64,000 bases of DNA from Christensenella minuta (GCF_003628755.1 NZ_CP029256.1:2251585-2315584); one strand, 5' to 3'; shown: positions 1 through 9,336, numbered from the stretch's first letter. Notes: generated by a model not told the origin, from the sequence alone. Numbers and translations are program-made.

Positions 1-3000
1 TTCCGGCGCGGTGTATCCCTGCGCGGCAGTCACCGTCTTTTCCACATTCAGCGGACGGTATGCCTCGTAGCGGTTGGTGAACGAAACGTTTGTGGTCGGC
101 ATTAGGGCCGTGCTGGTCGTGATCGTGCCGCTGTACGTGCCCGAGCTTGGGCTTGTGATCGTATAATCCGCCTTGGGCGTTTCCGTGATCTCGTACCGCC
201 AGCCCTTCACCACCTGCGGGAATTCCGCATACTGGGCCGCTTTCAGGGTAAGCTTTCCGTTTTCGTCCGTCGCAAACGGGCCGCCCTCCGTGATCTCTGT
301 TCCGTTTGACCGGTACAGCCTGTATTCCTGGTTTGCGTACGGAGCCATCGTATTCGCCGTTTTGCCCAGCTTAACGGTAAATTCAAACGTGTCGTCCGTG
401 GGTGCGTCCGCCCCGCCCGAAAGCTTGGTCACGTTCTTGGTGAGCCGCAGCTTGGCAAGGTTCCCGATATAGTCGTTGACAAATTCCGCGTTCTGCGGAT
501 TATCCTTGTCGAGCGTTCCCGCCGCGGCGCCGCCCTCCGGCGAAACGATGGTATTGCCCGTCATCGTTGCTTCCGTCACGCTGTATGCCGCCTTGTTGTC
601 CATGCGGCTGAATACGGCCATCTGGTTATGTTTGAGCGTAAAGATGCCGTCCGAATCCGTTGCCCATGTGCCTGAGACCGCCGTGGGGCTTGCCGGATCG
701 CTGATATCATACAGCGTATATTCCACGGGGCCATATGGCGCGCCGTTCTGCAGCAGCGTGAAAGTAAAATTCACGCCGTCAAGATCAAGGCCCTTCGCCT
801 GCTTGGAAACACGCAGCTCCGCCGCCTCGAACAGCTCCACGGTCACGGCGTTGCCGAGCGTAGTCTCTGTTTTGGTTTCCCCCGTCGACGCGGTGAATTC
901 GTTGATCCACGCCGGGTTGTTGTATGCGTGGATGGTCGGTTCCGTAAGCGTATCCGGCGCCTTCATATTGAGCGCGATATACGTGCCTTCAAGAGGCGCG
1001 AATACATATTCTGAGCCGTCCACCTTCTTGGAAAGGTCTACGGCCACCGCCTTTACCGCGCTCATATCATCGGGTTTTGCCGTCGTCCATCCGGAGGCAG
1101 CGTCGGAAAGGTCGTACGCCGCGTCCGCCTTGGTGGAATAATAGACCACCGGGTCGATCCCCTTGCGCCTCGGCATGGTGGTATCTACAGAATCCAGCGT
1201 GCCCTGCCAGTAGGTGCCGTCGAACACGATGTCGTCCACGCCTGCGCGGTCGAGCGCCGCGCGCTCCAGGCGGTCAAAGATCACAACGCTTTTCATCGTG
1301 CCTCCGTCTGTATTCTGTACCTGCAGGCGGTAGGTATACGCTTCACCCGTCGCCACGCGCGCGCTTTCATCATACACCGCGAACTTGTCCGCGGCCTCTT
1401 TCACCGTTTTGGTAATGCCCGTCGCCGTCGCCACCGTGATGTCGATCGTCGAGCTGGCGTACGCGTACTGGGTATTCATTTCCTCCGTATCGCCGTTTTC
1501 ATTCAAATCGGCAAAATACGAAGTTCCGCTGTCGTCCTTGCCCACGCCGGAGGGAGCGTTCGCGCCGCTGTCCGGCCGTACATATTCGCTGCTGCTGTAT
1601 TGATTGCCTACGCCAAGGAAGGCGCCCTCCTGCGGCTGCCACGCCGAATCGTTTTCCTTGCCGTTCGCCGTCTTGTAATCCGTGTAGCGGTAATAAGCCC
1701 CCAGCTTTACGGAAAGATTGAAGAACAGGCCGTCGTTGTAATAAGCCTCGCCATTATAGGTCGGGTTCGGGTTGAATTCCGTATGCACATACACTTTGAC
1801 CATTGTGCGCCCGGTGCCCTTGTAGTCCTCGATTACATCGTACGACGTGACGGTCACGTCGTCGTTCGAGAGGAAATAGGTCCGGGTGCTGGTGTTGTTG
1901 TAGCCGCTCGTCGCCGTAATGGCCACGTTCGGGTCGAACACATACCCCTCCGGCAGCAGGTCGTAAAACACCCAGTCCTTCTGCGTCCAGCCAAGCTGTT
2001 CCAAGGTTGCGCCGCCCGCGTCCTTCAGCTGCTGAAAGGTCACCGTGTTGTAATACGAAGACGAGTTTGCGTAATAGTTATACCGCATCGTCTGCGACCC
2101 GGTCAGCGTGATGTTCGCCTTGACCTGGCTGTTTGTTTTATCATTCGTCAGGCTCACCGACTTGGTGTGCCCGTTCACCGTATACATCGGCACAAAGTAT
2201 TTATTCGCGTTGTATTCACGCGAATATACCTGCGAACCGTTCAGCTCGATATAGTTATCGGAATAGTTCTGGAAGGTGATACGGTTGCCCGTCGCGACGG
2301 AATCCTCCACCAGCGACTGGAAGACGGGCGAATCGCTCCTGATCGTCGTATGGATATACATATACACCTGCGACGACCACCCGTGGGAGGAATCCGACGC
2401 GTGCTCCGCTTTTACCTTGTAGATACCTTCCGCTTTGAGGGAATCCGGCACATAGGCCATCGCGTCGATCGTACCCTTTGAGGTATACCGTTCATGCCCG
2501 TTCAGGTCCGCGGCTTTTTGCACGAAATTTTCATAGGGAATTTCCCCCGCCTCCTGCCATGTGCCCGGAGCCGCCCCCGTCTGCACGTAAAGCTTGACCG
2601 GGTTTCCCGTCGGGGAATAGAAGTTGGAGTAATCCGACATCTCCTGGCTTTCATCGATAATCCAAAGGAGATCTGCTATACTGACCGCCCAACTGGAAAT
2701 ATAGTAATCCTCAGGCCCGAGGGCCACATTGTTGGCAAACATCCTCCCGTCCTCGGCCACAACGTTCATCTTGCTGTTTTCCGGGGTGGGGATGCTGTTT
2801 TCATTTAAATATTTCCGTCCGTACGCGTACGTATAAAAATTTGTTTTGCTGTATCCGTTGTTGACCGTCGAAACGTTGCTGTACGACATGTCAAAGTCCT
2901 GGCCGTTGTCCATAGACGTTTTCAGCACCGGGACGATATCGTTGTTGCCGTTGGTGCTTTTATACGTGTAATACAGGCTGCCCGTAGGCCGCGGCGGCGT

Positions 3001-4872
3001 CCATTCCACGATCGGCACCGTCACGGATTTTTCCTGCGTACTGGTGATTCCGTCGTCCACGCCGGTCAGCTCCACCTTAAAGTTGTTTTCCACGCTCGAA
3101 CCCGTCTGGTATTGGTCCTTGGGAAAGCGGACGACGGCATAGAAATACGCGGTGCTGTAAGCCGAATTCGTGAGGTAATCGCGATAGCTTGAGCTATATG
3201 TGCTCAGCAGGCGGTTGTAATCAAATGTTAATGTATCATCGGTCAGGTCCCACCAGCCCGCTTGGGCGCTTGCCGAAGTCCCCGAGCCCAGCCTTCCCGT
3301 ATAGCCGCCTACCAGCTCGCCGCCCGTACCCGGGAGCTCCGTCAGCTTAACGTTATAGGGCTGCGTGAAGTTGACGTTATAGCGCATCTGGTATACCACA
3401 TACCAATAATCGTCGAAATCGTCCGGCTTATCCTGCCCCGTGAGGTTCGGCGCATAGCTCTGCACCGTGCTCCAGTTCGCGACCTTGCCGCCGTTTGCGA
3501 CTACCTTGGCGGCGGACGTTACCTCCGCTGACGTATCGATGCTGCCCGTGATGGCATTGCTGTCCGGCCGCTCTTCGCCCTTGGTCGTAAGCTTTGCCGC
3601 AAAGCCGAAGTCCGTCTCGTCCACAACGCCCATCGCATCCACCGACCACGCGATCTGGATCAGGTTGTTGCCTCCCGCCTTGATCGCCTTGCAGTTGGTG
3701 AGGAGCACGTCGCCCGTCTCCGGGTCGACCGTATAGTTGAAATCCGACGCGGCGATCATGCCTGGCGCCAGCGGCACGCCGATATCCGTAAAGTTGCAGT
3801 TCGCGCCGTTCATCGGCGTGCCCGCGCGGTAAGTAAGCAGGGTCTGCGGGATGCGGATCACAACCTCGCCGACGGCGTAATCCGTATTATTGGAAAACGT
3901 CACCTGTGCCTTGATCGTCTTTTTCGTCGTATTATTCCAGCCTTCAAGCGAAAGATCGTTATCCGACTTGGTACCCGGCAGGCTGTCGTACGCGATCCAC
4001 TTAAGTTCAAATTTATAATTTTCCGTTTCTCCGCCTTCGGCAGGTTCCTCCTCCGGCGCTTCCGCAAGCTCATTCATTTCCGGCGCTTCCGCCGCAGGGG
4101 ATTTTTCCTGCTGAGCTTCCGTTTCCGGCTCCGCCGTGTTCTGCCGCAGCTCAAGCTGCGCCGTCCCGCCCTCCTGCGTCACGGTACCCGTTGCGGAAAC
4201 GCCGCCCTCCGTATTCAGCGCCAGAACCGCCGTATTCTCCAGCGTTCCGTTATTTTCCGGGACGACAAAGGAGAAGCCCTCTTTCGCGCTTCCTTCAAGG
4301 ACGTATCCGGTTCCGTCGGCAATGTTTTCAAACAGCGCCGCGCGGCCCGTCTCCATGACGAGCTTTCCTTCCGGGCTGGTATAATATTCCCCTTCCAGCT
4401 CCTCGGCCGGGTCCTTCGTCACGTCAAACAGGCGGTATTGCCGGCCTGCGTACGCTTCGCCGCTTACCTTGAGCGTATACTCCGCCGTCTCTCCTTCGGG
4501 AACGGTTTCGCCTGTGATGGTATTGTAAATCCACAGGCTGCCCACAGCAGGCTCCGTCCCGTCCGTTTCCCCGGACGCTTCGGCGTCTGCCTGCGCGGAA
4601 GACTGCGGTTCCTCCGCGGCTGGCTCTTCCTCTGCGTCAGGCACCTGCTCGGCCTCTCCGCCGTCCTGCGCGGAAGCCTCGTTCGCGCTTTCCTCCGCCA
4701 CGGGCGTAGGGATAGGGCCGGTGTCCGTCTGTGCAAACACCGTAATCACGCTGCTGGCCGCAATGATAACCGCCAGGATCAGCAGGATCAGATTCCGCAC
4801 CCGTTTTTTTGTGGAGACCTTCTTGCTTTCCTGGATGTATTCTTCCTTCTTCGATTGCCAGTTCCCGTTCAT
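1..4872 (-). CDS. Giant repeat-containing surface protein, C-terminus outside window
   Basis: An open frame of 1,624 codons runs from an ATG at 4872 off the left edge, so the C-terminus, where an anchor would sit, is not visible. The start follows an AAAGGAGAG ribosome site. Residues about 24-47 form a basic-plus-hydrophobic signal or anchor segment ending near VFAQ. A Glu/Ala-rich linker follows to about residue 110, then a CnaB-like region ([12 protein letters not shown]). The middle is Tyr/Asn/Ser-rich beta-type sequence without cysteine clusters. Near the visible end three repeats start about every 125 residues: LRVSKQAKG (about 1352), LRLTKNVTK (about 1474) and LNVEKTVTA (about 1606). 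The pattern of a Lys near the start of a strand followed by FTFTLL or FEFTVKL resembles the DUF7601/SpaA class of isopeptide-forming pilin domains. It is the last gene of the operon headed at 8.5 kb and follows a signal peptidase gene. Adhesin or fibre function is inferred from architecture only. Confidence 0.85.
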   Translation of the reverse strand, partial: MNGNWQSKKEEYIQESKKVSTKKRVRNLILLILAVIIAASSVITVFAQTDTGPIPTPVAEESANEASAQDGGEAEQVPDAEEEPAAEEPQSSAQADAEASGETDGTEPAVGSLWIYNTITGETVPEGETAEYTLKVSGEAYAGRQYRLFDVTKDPAEELEGEYYTSPEGKLVMETGRAALFENIADGTGYVLEGSAKEGFSFVVPENNGTLENTAVLALNTEGGVSATGTVTQEGGTAQLELRQNTAEPETEAQQEKSPAAEAPEMNELAEAPEEEPAEGGETENYKFELKWIAYDSLPGTKSDNDLSLEGWNNTTKKTIKAQVTFSNNTDYAVGEVVIRIPQTLLTYRAGTPMNGANCNFTDIGVPLAPGMIAASDFNYTVDPETGDVLLTNCKAIKAGGNNLIQIAWSVDAMGVVDETDFGFAAKLTTKGEERPDSNAITGSIDTSAEVTSAAKVVANGGKVANWSTVQSYAPNLTGQDKPDDFDDYWYVVYQMRYNVNFTQPYNVKLTELPGTGGELVGGYTGRLGSGTSASAQAGWWDLTDDTLTFDYNRLLSTYSSSYRDYLTNSAYSTAYFYAVVRFPKDQYQTGSSVENNFKVELTGVDDGITSTQEKSVTVPIVEWTPPRPTGSLYYTYKSTNGNNDIVPVLKTSMDNGQDFDMSYSNVSTVNNGYSKTNFYTYAYGRKYLNENSIPTPENSKMNVVAEDGRMFANNVALGPEDYYISSWAVSIADLLWIIDESQEMSDYSNFYSPTGNPVKLYVQTGAAPGTWQEAGEIPYENFVQKAADLNGHERYTSKGTIDAMAYVPDSLKAEGIYKVKAEHASDSSHGWSSQVYMYIHTTIRSDSPVFQSLVEDSVATGNRITFQNYSDNYIELNGSQVYSREYNANKYFVPMYTVNGHTKSVSLTNDKTNSQVKANITLTGSQTMRYNYYANSSSYYNTVTFQQLKDAGGATLEQLGWTQKDWVFYDLLPEGYVFDPNVAITATSGYNNTSTRTYFLSNDDVTVTSYDVIEDYKGTGRTMVKVYVHTEFNPNPTYNGEAYYNDGLFFNLSVKLGAYYRYTDYKTANGKENDSAWQPQEGAFLGVGNQYSSSEYVRPDSGANAPSGVGKDDSGTSYFADLNENGDTEEMNTQYAYASSTIDITVATATGITKTVKEAADKFAVYDESARVATGEAYTYRLQVQNTDGGTMKSVVIFDRLERAALDRAGVDDIVFDGTYWQGTLDSVDTTMPRRKGIDPVVYYSTKADAAYDLSDAASGWTTAKPDDMSAVKAVAVDLSKKVDGSEYVFAPLEGTYIALNMKAPDTLTEPTIHAYNNPAWINEFTASTGETKTETTLGNAVTVELFEAAELRVSKQAKGLDLDGVNFTFTLLQNGAPYGPVEYTLYDISDPASPTAVSGTWATDSDGIFTLKHNQMAVFSRMDNKAAYSVTEATMTGNTIVSPEGGAAAGTLDKDNPQNAEFVNDYIGNLAKLRLTKNVTKLSGGADAPTDDTFEFTVKLGKTANTMAPYANQEYRLYRSNGTEITEGGPFATDENGKLTLKAAQYAEFPQVVKGWRYEITETPKADYTITSPSSGTYSGTITTSTALMPTTNVSFTNRYEAYRPLNVEKTVTAAQGYTAPE

Positions 4873-4995
4873 CGTTTCTCTCCTTTGTCCTCTCGAACCT
4901 GAATCTATCGCACTTTCTTACTTATGGCAGGCCGTGCCCGCCGTGTATTTCTATCATCCGTCAGGCAATGCCTGCTGTTCTTTCCTCCCGGCCGC

Positions 4996-5589
4996 TCACA
5001 TCGGCCCGAAGCCTTCCAGGGGCCAAATCCGAAACACCACTTTCCCAAGGATCGTCGATTCCGGCACCATGCCCACAACCTCCCTGCGGCTGTCTACCGA
5101 ATGGTTGCGGTTGTCCCCTAAAAGAAACACCCGTCCCGGAGGCACCACAGCGGGAAAATCTATTTCTGCTTCCTCGCGTATTGCTTCCGTGATATAAGGC
5201 TCGTCGACCGCCTTGCCGTTGACGCTCACCGCGCCTGTCGCGGGATCGATGTCCACCGTGTCCCCCGCGAGCGCGACTATCCGCTTTACAAGATCGCCCT
5301 CCCCGATATCCAGTTCCGTCACGACGATATCGCCGTAATCCGGTTCATATCCGAGGGGGGAACACAGCACTACGTCGCCGCCGTGAAGCGTGGGCTTCAT
5401 CGACGCACCGGATACGGTCGCGATACGCAGGACGTAAATGTTGACCAGCACCACCGCCATAGCGACAAAAAGGATGCGGCCTATGATTTCCCCCACCTCT
5501 TTTCGCCGCTCCCGGCGCTGCTCGATCCGTTTTATTTCCGCATGTATTGCTTCAAGGCTTGGCCGCCTTTCGCGTCTTTCCTGAACCAA
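4996..5589 (-). CDS. lepB: Type I signal peptidase, likely dedicated to the adjacent surface protein
   Basis: The 197-residue protein has a charged cytoplasmic N-terminus (residues 1-35, very Arg/Glu rich), one membrane span (about 36-58) and the S26 catalytic motifs. These are SGASMKPTL with catalytic Ser63, DLVKRIVALAGD with the general-base Lys102, and GDNRNHSVDSR near residue 158. It cleaves Sec signal peptides on the outer face of the membrane. The start is TTG at 5589 after AAGGGAT; an in-frame TGA two codons upstream excludes a longer protein. It lies between the coiled-coil genes and the giant surface protein, an arrangement known from pilus operons where a local signal peptidase serves the cluster's own substrates. 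That pairing is inferred. Family assignment is firm. Confidence 0.95.
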   Translation of the reverse strand: MVQERRERRPSLEAIHAEIKRIEQRRERRKEVGEIIGRILFVAMAVVLVNIYVLRIATVSGASMKPTLHGGDVVLCSPLGYEPDYGDIVVTELDIGEGDLVKRIVALAGDTVDIDPATGAVSVNGKAVDEPYITEAIREEAEIDFPAVVPPGRVFLLGDNRNHSVDSRREVVGMVPESTILGKVVFRIWPLEGFGPM

Positions 5590-5622
5590 ATATCAATTAT
5601 CCCTTCGTAAATTCGTACCGGA

Positions 5623-6333
5623 TCACAGCGCTTCTTCCTCCGGCTGCCTGTTCAGCCTCTTGATGACCTTCAGCAGCTGCTTCAGCTGATCCGTACTGAG
5701 ACCCGGCTGGCCGCCGCCCTCCGTTTCAGGCCTCTTTCCATCGGCTTCCGCCTGCTGTGGCTCTTCCGCCGGCACCGCCGGAGGCTTTTCGCATCTCCCC
5801 TCGGCGCCGTATTCCTGGTGGGCCCTGCTGACGGCCGCCTGTATGCTGGAGAGCATCTCGAGGTTCTTCACCTTTACACGCTGCATCATAAGGGACGCTT
5901 CCTGCTGCGCCGCCTCCACGATCCGCGCGGCTTCACGCTGCGCCGTTTCCCGTGCCGACAAGGCTTCCTCCCGGCGTTTTTGTTCCAGCTGTTTCAGTAC
6001 CGAGACCTGTTCCTTCGCCTGCCGCGATGCTTCGCTCAGCTCCCGGGCAAAGCTTTCCACCGCCTGCCAGTTCGCAGGCTGGCTCTCCCGCTCGACCAGC
6101 CGTTTGTTGACCGCCTGAAGTGTGTCGACAAGTTCGCCGTTCTTGCGCAGCAAACTGTTTTTCTCCTGCTGAAGGGCGCTGTTTTCCGCCTCAAGGCCGC
6201 TTATCTTGTCTTTCAGGCGTTCGTTCTCCTGTTCCGTTTTTTCCAATTCCTCTTCCAGTTGTCCAAGCAGGATCATCAAGTCTCCCCGGTTCAGCTTTTG
6301 GAGTCTCTTTATTTCGTGCATTATCTCCGGCAT
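5623..6333 (-). CDS. Coiled-coil protein, paralogue of the gene upstream
   Basis: A 236-residue soluble protein with no signal peptide or membrane span. Residues about 5-180 are nearly continuous heptad sequence rich in Glu, Lys, Gln and Leu; the C-terminal 60 residues are Pro/Glu rich and end in a short Leu-rich helix (LKQLLKVIKRLNRQ). The N-terminus (LQKLNRGDLMILLGQLEEEL) aligns with residues 93 onward of the neighbouring 367-aa protein (QLKKIGKNDLLRLLQ), so the two are paralogues. Both contain an A/R/E helix similar to DivIVA or ATP synthase b-subunit coils (REAARIVEAAQQEA). Start chosen at 6333 because AAAGGAG lies 7-8 nt upstream. The next gene, the signal peptidase, is 33 nt away. Function unknown; a cytoplasmic scaffold for the surface machinery is an inference. 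Confidence 0.75.
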   Translation of the reverse strand: MPEIMHEIKRLQKLNRGDLMILLGQLEEELEKTEQENERLKDKISGLEAENSALQQEKNSLLRKNGELVDTLQAVNKRLVERESQPANWQAVESFARELSEASRQAKEQVSVLKQLEQKRREEALSARETAQREAARIVEAAQQEASLMMQRVKVKNLEMLSSIQAAVSRAHQEYGAEGRCEKPPAVPAEEPQQAEADGKRPETEGGGQPGLSTDQLKQLLKVIKRLNRQPEEEAL

Positions 6334-6359
6334 GGAAATCTCCTTTCATGCCCCTGCGG

Positions 6360-7463
6360 TCAATTCCCGGGCTGCTGTGTTTTATTTGTGATATCGTCCA
6401 TCGCGCTTTTGATCTCGTCGTTTAAATTTGCCGTGAATTTATCGACCTCTTCCAAAAACGCCTCGTATTGCGCATATTCCTGCGTGCCCGTTCCCAGGGC
6501 CGGGCTGGCGGGCTGGCCGGTGTCTGCCGCCGCGGACGGGACCGTTTCCTGAATGTCCAGCCTCTCGGATACGGCCACCGCGGACGCGGGCGGCGGAGTT
6601 TCCGCCGCGTTTCCTCCGGAGCCGAGTATTTCGTTCAGGTGCGGCACCCTCCCAAGCTCTTCCGTCTGCGGCTGCACAGGCGCTCCCGGCAGCTCTTCCA
6701 TTTCTCCCTTTTGTTCAAAGGCCCCCCGCGCACCGACGAGCATCCGGTCGATCTCGTCCTGCAGGGTCTTCAACACATTTGTACTCGCCGCCTTCATCCG
6801 CTGTGCGCCCGTCTTTGCCTGGGTAAGGATCTGTTCGGCTCTGCCGCGCGCCGCTTCGACGATTTTGTCCGCTTCACGCTGCCTGTCCGCCTCCAACTCC
6901 CGGATACGCGCGATATATTGGTCGGCGGTTTTCTGCGCCGCTTCCATTACGCCGTTTACCTGAAGCATGGATTCCGCGAGTGATCCCGGCTCGGTATAGC
7001 TGGTCCGCAGCTTTCTTTTTTCTTCTTCCAACTCCCCAATCAGATTTTTCAGCTCCTGTATCTTTTTTTCCCCCGCCTCATTCTCCGCTTTCAGCTTGCG
7101 GTTTTCGTCGTCGCATTCCTGCAAGAGGCGAAGCAGGTCGTTTTTCCCTATTTTTTTTAATTGTTGAAATTCCATCCGTTCTTTCATACCGAGTCCCTTT
7201 CCTGATTGGTTTATTGTGGCGGCGGGGCGTGTCTTCTCCTCCCTGCCGCTTATTTCCCATGCGATCTTCCGCGCAAATTCTTCCTTTAGTTCGGCAATCC
7301 TGCTTTTATATAGTCCGTCAAGGCATTGCAGGGCGTCGATCACACGTTTTTTGTTATATCCGAGCAGCGCTGTCGGCAAGACGAGCATCCTGAAATACTG
7401 TGCGATTTCCGGATAATCTCCCGGTTCCTGCGGCACCTGCGGCGGCCGGGGCCTGCCAGCCAT
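6360..7463 (-). CDS. DivIVA-like plus coiled-coil protein
   Basis: A 367-residue protein. Residues about 28-70 (LLGYNKKRVIDALQCLDGLY) recall the N-terminal GY..xxV..FL..V..xY pattern of DivIVA/GpsB, the part that in those families docks to curved membrane. Residues 93-290 form a long coiled coil homologous to the 236-aa downstream protein; the last 80 residues are Pro/Ala rich with a terminal amphipathic helix. The start at 7463 overlaps the stop of the upstream 52-aa gene as TGATG, implying translational coupling. A second start at 7187 (residue 93) has a good GGAAAGG site and matches the paralogue's N-terminus, so a short 275-aa form may also be made, or two ancestral genes have fused. DivIVA similarity is by eye and modest. 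Confidence 0.75.
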   Translation of the reverse strand: MAGRPRPPQVPQEPGDYPEIAQYFRMLVLPTALLGYNKKRVIDALQCLDGLYKSRIAELKEEFARKIAWEISGREEKTRPAATINQSGKGLGMKERMEFQQLKKIGKNDLLRLLQECDDENRKLKAENEAGEKKIQELKNLIGELEEEKRKLRTSYTEPGSLAESMLQVNGVMEAAQKTADQYIARIRELEADRQREADKIVEAARGRAEQILTQAKTGAQRMKAASTNVLKTLQDEIDRMLVGARGAFEQKGEMEELPGAPVQPQTEELGRVPHLNEILGSGGNAAETPPPASAVAVSERLDIQETVPSAAADTGQPASPALGTGTQEYAQYEAFLEEVDKFTANLNDEIKSAMDDITNKTQQPGN

Positions 7464-7621
7464 CAGAATTTCCCCACGACGTTCTCGTCCTGCCTGCTGG
7501 TGAAAACGCCGCTGATCCCGTCCATGTCCCCGAGTTTCCTGCGGGTGATGTATTTTATAACCACGCCTGCCGCCGTAATGCCCGCAAGCAGCAGCAGTCC
7601 GATCATTTCCAGTTGATTCAT
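7463..7621 (-). CDS. Small single-span membrane protein (52 aa)
   Basis: A 52-codon gene starting with MNQLEMIGLLLLAGITAAG. Residues about 5-22 make one membrane span, followed by a basic stretch (KYITRRK) and a short polar tail ending VVGKF, so the tail is predicted cytoplasmic. Its TGA stop shares a base with the ATG of the DivIVA-like gene (TGATG) and its start lies 12 nt beyond the stop of the exported Pro-Thr-repeat protein. This tight packing on one strand supports expression as part of the operon. No family recognised. A membrane anchor or small partner for the coiled-coil proteins is inferred only from position. Confidence 0.6.
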   Translation of the reverse strand: MNQLEMIGLLLLAGITAAGVVIKYITRRKLGDMDGISGVFTSRQDENVVGKF

Positions 7622-7633
7622 CCCTGTTTCCCC

Positions 7634-8512
7634 TTATTTCTTTTTGCTGTTATACCAACGGATCGCTCCGATATCCTTTGCAATACTGATGCCGAACAGT
7701 GCTCCGCTCGCCCCGGCTCCGCCAAACAACATGATCGCAAGCGGCGTCCATTCGTCCGGTTCCCCGTTTTCTTCCTGTACGGCGGGTTCCGGTTCCTGCT
7801 CCGCCGCCGGCGCTTCCTCCGGCTTCGCGCCGGGAACGAACGGCGGTTGCGCATCATGTGCCGGATCCTGCGTCCCTGTCGGCTCCTGTGTCCGTTCCGG
7901 TATTGGTTCCCGTGCCGTCCGCGGTGGCGGGGCCTGGATTGGCTGCGGTACCGCCGCTGGCGTTGGCTCCGGCGTTCTCTCCGGTGTTGGCTCCGGCTCC
8001 GGCGTCGGTGTTGGCTCGGGCGTCGGTGTTGGCTCGGGCGTCGGTGTTGGCTCGGGCGTCGGTGTTGGCTCCGGCTCCGGCGTCGGCTGCGGGCCCGGTT
8101 CGGTGATGTGAACCGTGATTTCCACATAATTCTGCTGTCCGTCGTCCGCGTGCAGATAGAGCGTCACCGGATAATCCCCCGGCTCCTGCCCGTCCGCCAA
8201 AGCGCCGAGTTCCGCCCGTTCAAAAGTCCCTTCATAAGGAGCGAGGCCTTCCATATGCCGGATGACGGCCCCCGACCGTTCAATTACCGCTTGGTCCAGC
8301 AGTCCTTCCCGTTCCAGCTCATATGCTTCCTGCCCGGTCATCGCAACGTCCCATACCTGGAAACAAAAATCCGGCCAGTCAACATGGTGATAGCCATCCT
8401 TCTGCATTGCCAAGGCGGAAAACGGAAAGCCCAGGCATAACAGGAATGCGATGCATACCGCGATGAATTTATAATGCCTTTGCTTTTTGATCGGAACCGC
8501 TCCCTTCTGCAA
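7634..8512 (-). CDS. Exported Pro-Thr-Glu repeat protein with C-terminal membrane span; start uncertain
   Basis: The protein has a signal sequence (KKQRHYKFIAVCIAFLLC, then GFPFSALA), a globular part of about 110 residues (DWPDFCFQVWDVAMTG to VEITVHITEPG), a PTPEPT repeat tract, a Pro/Glu-rich linker, and a C-terminal span (LAIMLFGGAGASGALFGISIA) with a basic tail (YNSKKK). So it appears anchored and projecting through the wall. The start is not obvious. The only good -10 box (TATACT, 8533-8538) lies downstream of the farther ATG at 8596. The best ribosome site, AGAAGGGAG at 8500-8508, is placed 8 nt before an ATC codon at 8491, where translation would give I-KKQRHYKF. The upstream TTG at 8512 is the nearest conventional start and is given here. 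It is the first gene of the envelope operon. No named family recognised. Confidence 0.7.
   Translation of the reverse strand: MQKGAVPIKKQRHYKFIAVCIAFLLCLGFPFSALAMQKDGYHHVDWPDFCFQVWDVAMTGQEAYELEREGLLDQAVIERSGAVIRHMEGLAPYEGTFERAELGALADGQEPGDYPVTLYLHADDGQQNYVEITVHITEPGPQPTPEPEPTPTPEPTPTPEPTPTPEPTPTPEPEPTPERTPEPTPAAVPQPIQAPPPRTAREPIPERTQEPTGTQDPAHDAQPPFVPGAKPEEAPAAEQEPEPAVQEENGEPDEWTPLAIMLFGGAGASGALFGISIAKDIGAIRWYNSKKK
7990..8066 (-). repeat. Tandem 18-bp repeat encoding PTPEPT
   Basis: Inside the exported Pro-Thr protein an 18-bp unit, GGCTCGGGCGTCGGTGTT on the plus strand, occurs three times in perfect tandem at 8013-8030, 8031-8048 and 8049-8066, with degenerate copies on both sides. Each unit encodes six residues (PTPEPT). 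In-frame gain or loss would change the length of the extracellular stalk without breaking the frame. Confidence 0.9.
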
Positions 8513-8532
8513 GCACGCCGCTATTTTTGTGT

Positions 8533-8538
8533 AGTATA
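8533..8538 (-). promoter_or_regulatory. -10 box of the envelope operon promoter
   Basis: TATACT on the minus strand, predicted start near 8526, about 35 nt before the AGAAGGGAG-ATC initiation region. The hexamer 17 bp upstream is poor, as expected for a promoter that needs an activator. It is the only clear promoter ahead of the five-gene envelope run. Confidence 0.5.
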
Positions 8539-8565
8539 GTTTTACAACAAAGCGTTCCTTTTTTG

Positions 8566-8603
8566 CACGAATCTGCCACAGACGACCTGTTTGCACACAC
8601 GAA
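8566..8603 (-). promoter_or_regulatory. Direct repeats upstream of envelope promoter, possible LytTR sites
   Basis: Two direct copies of TTCGTG (minus strand) at 8598-8603 and 8566-8571, each next to a GCAAA run, have starts 32 bp apart, about three helical turns. The nearer copy abuts the weak -35 region. LytTR activators commonly bind paired direct repeats in this position, and an orphan LytTR gene ends at 8623, only 20 bp upstream. The link is inferred. Confidence 0.35.
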
Positions 8604-8622
8604 CGGCATTTTTCCCCTTATG

Positions 8623-9336
8623 TCACAGCGTGCACACCGCCCTGACAGCTTTCATATAGGCCCTTCCGACCGGCACCAGCGCACCGTTCAGCAGTACGAT
8701 CTGCTTAAGTCCCGCGTTGAACTGCGCGATCTTTTCCACCGCCACAATATATGAGCGGTGCGTCCGGATAAAGCCCTGGCTTGCGAGCATATTCTCGATC
8801 TTGCCAAAGGTGGAATAAAATCCGAAGCTTAAGTCCCTGTAATATACGTTGATGCAGTGGCCCTGCGCCTCGAAATAATGGATGTCCCTCACAAACACCT
8901 TGCGGCTCTCCCCCGCGCAGGAGAAGATCAGCGTTTCCCGTTTTTTCTTTCCGCATTTTTCATGCGCCCGGAGGAAAATCTGTTCAAACCGTTCCCGGGG
9001 CGTATCGTCCTTGACTACATAATGGAACGCATCCACGTCGAACGCCCGTAAAATGACGCTGGCCGTCCTGCTGGAAGTGAGAAAGATAATCTCGCTCTCA
9101 ATCCCGCCCGCACGCAGCCTGTTTGCCGTTTCGATCCCGTCCATGCCCGGCATATCGATATCAAGGTATATAAGGTCCGGCTGCCTTTGTGGGTCTTCCA
9201 GTTCAAACAGCAGCTCTTTCCCGCTCAAATATGGATCTATCTTGAGTTCGATCCGGTGTTTCCCGCAGATGGAACTCAAGAGGTCTGTATACAGGAGGAT
9301 GTTTTCCCTGCAATCGTCACAAAGCGCTATGTTCAC
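8623..9336 (-). CDS. LytTR-family response regulator (orphan)
   Basis: A 237-residue AgrA/LytR-type regulator. Residues 1-120 form a receiver with the acidic pocket (CDD at 6-8) and phosphoacceptor Asp59 in YLDIDMPGMDGIE. Residues about 135-237 form a LytTR DNA-binding domain (DIHYFEAQGHCINVYY, GFIRTHRSYIVAVEKI, GALVPVGRAYMKAV). The start is GTG at 9336 after AAGGAGAG; an upstream in-frame ATG at 9444 would run back into the preceding gene. It lies 20 nt behind an Rrf2 gene and directly ahead of the envelope operon promoter, so that operon is its most likely target. No partner kinase is adjacent. Confidence 0.92.
   Translation of the reverse strand: MNIALCDDCRENILLYTDLLSSICGKHRIELKIDPYLSGKELLFELEDPQRQPDLIYLDIDMPGMDGIETANRLRAGGIESEIIFLTSSRTASVILRAFDVDAFHYVVKDDTPRERFEQIFLRAHEKCGKKKRETLIFSCAGESRKVFVRDIHYFEAQGHCINVYYRDLSFGFYSTFGKIENMLASQGFIRTHRSYIVAVEKIAQFNAGLKQIVLLNGALVPVGRAYMKAVRAVCTL

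Noticed and set aside
1600-2481. 293-codon plus-strand frame rich in Arg, His and Val
   Set aside because: It is the antisense shadow of the giant surface protein; composition is typical of antisense reading and there is no ribosome site.
7990-8066. Short tandem repeats as a possible CRISPR array
   Set aside because: Units are contiguous 18-mers without spacers and keep the reading frame of a Pro-Thr stalk.
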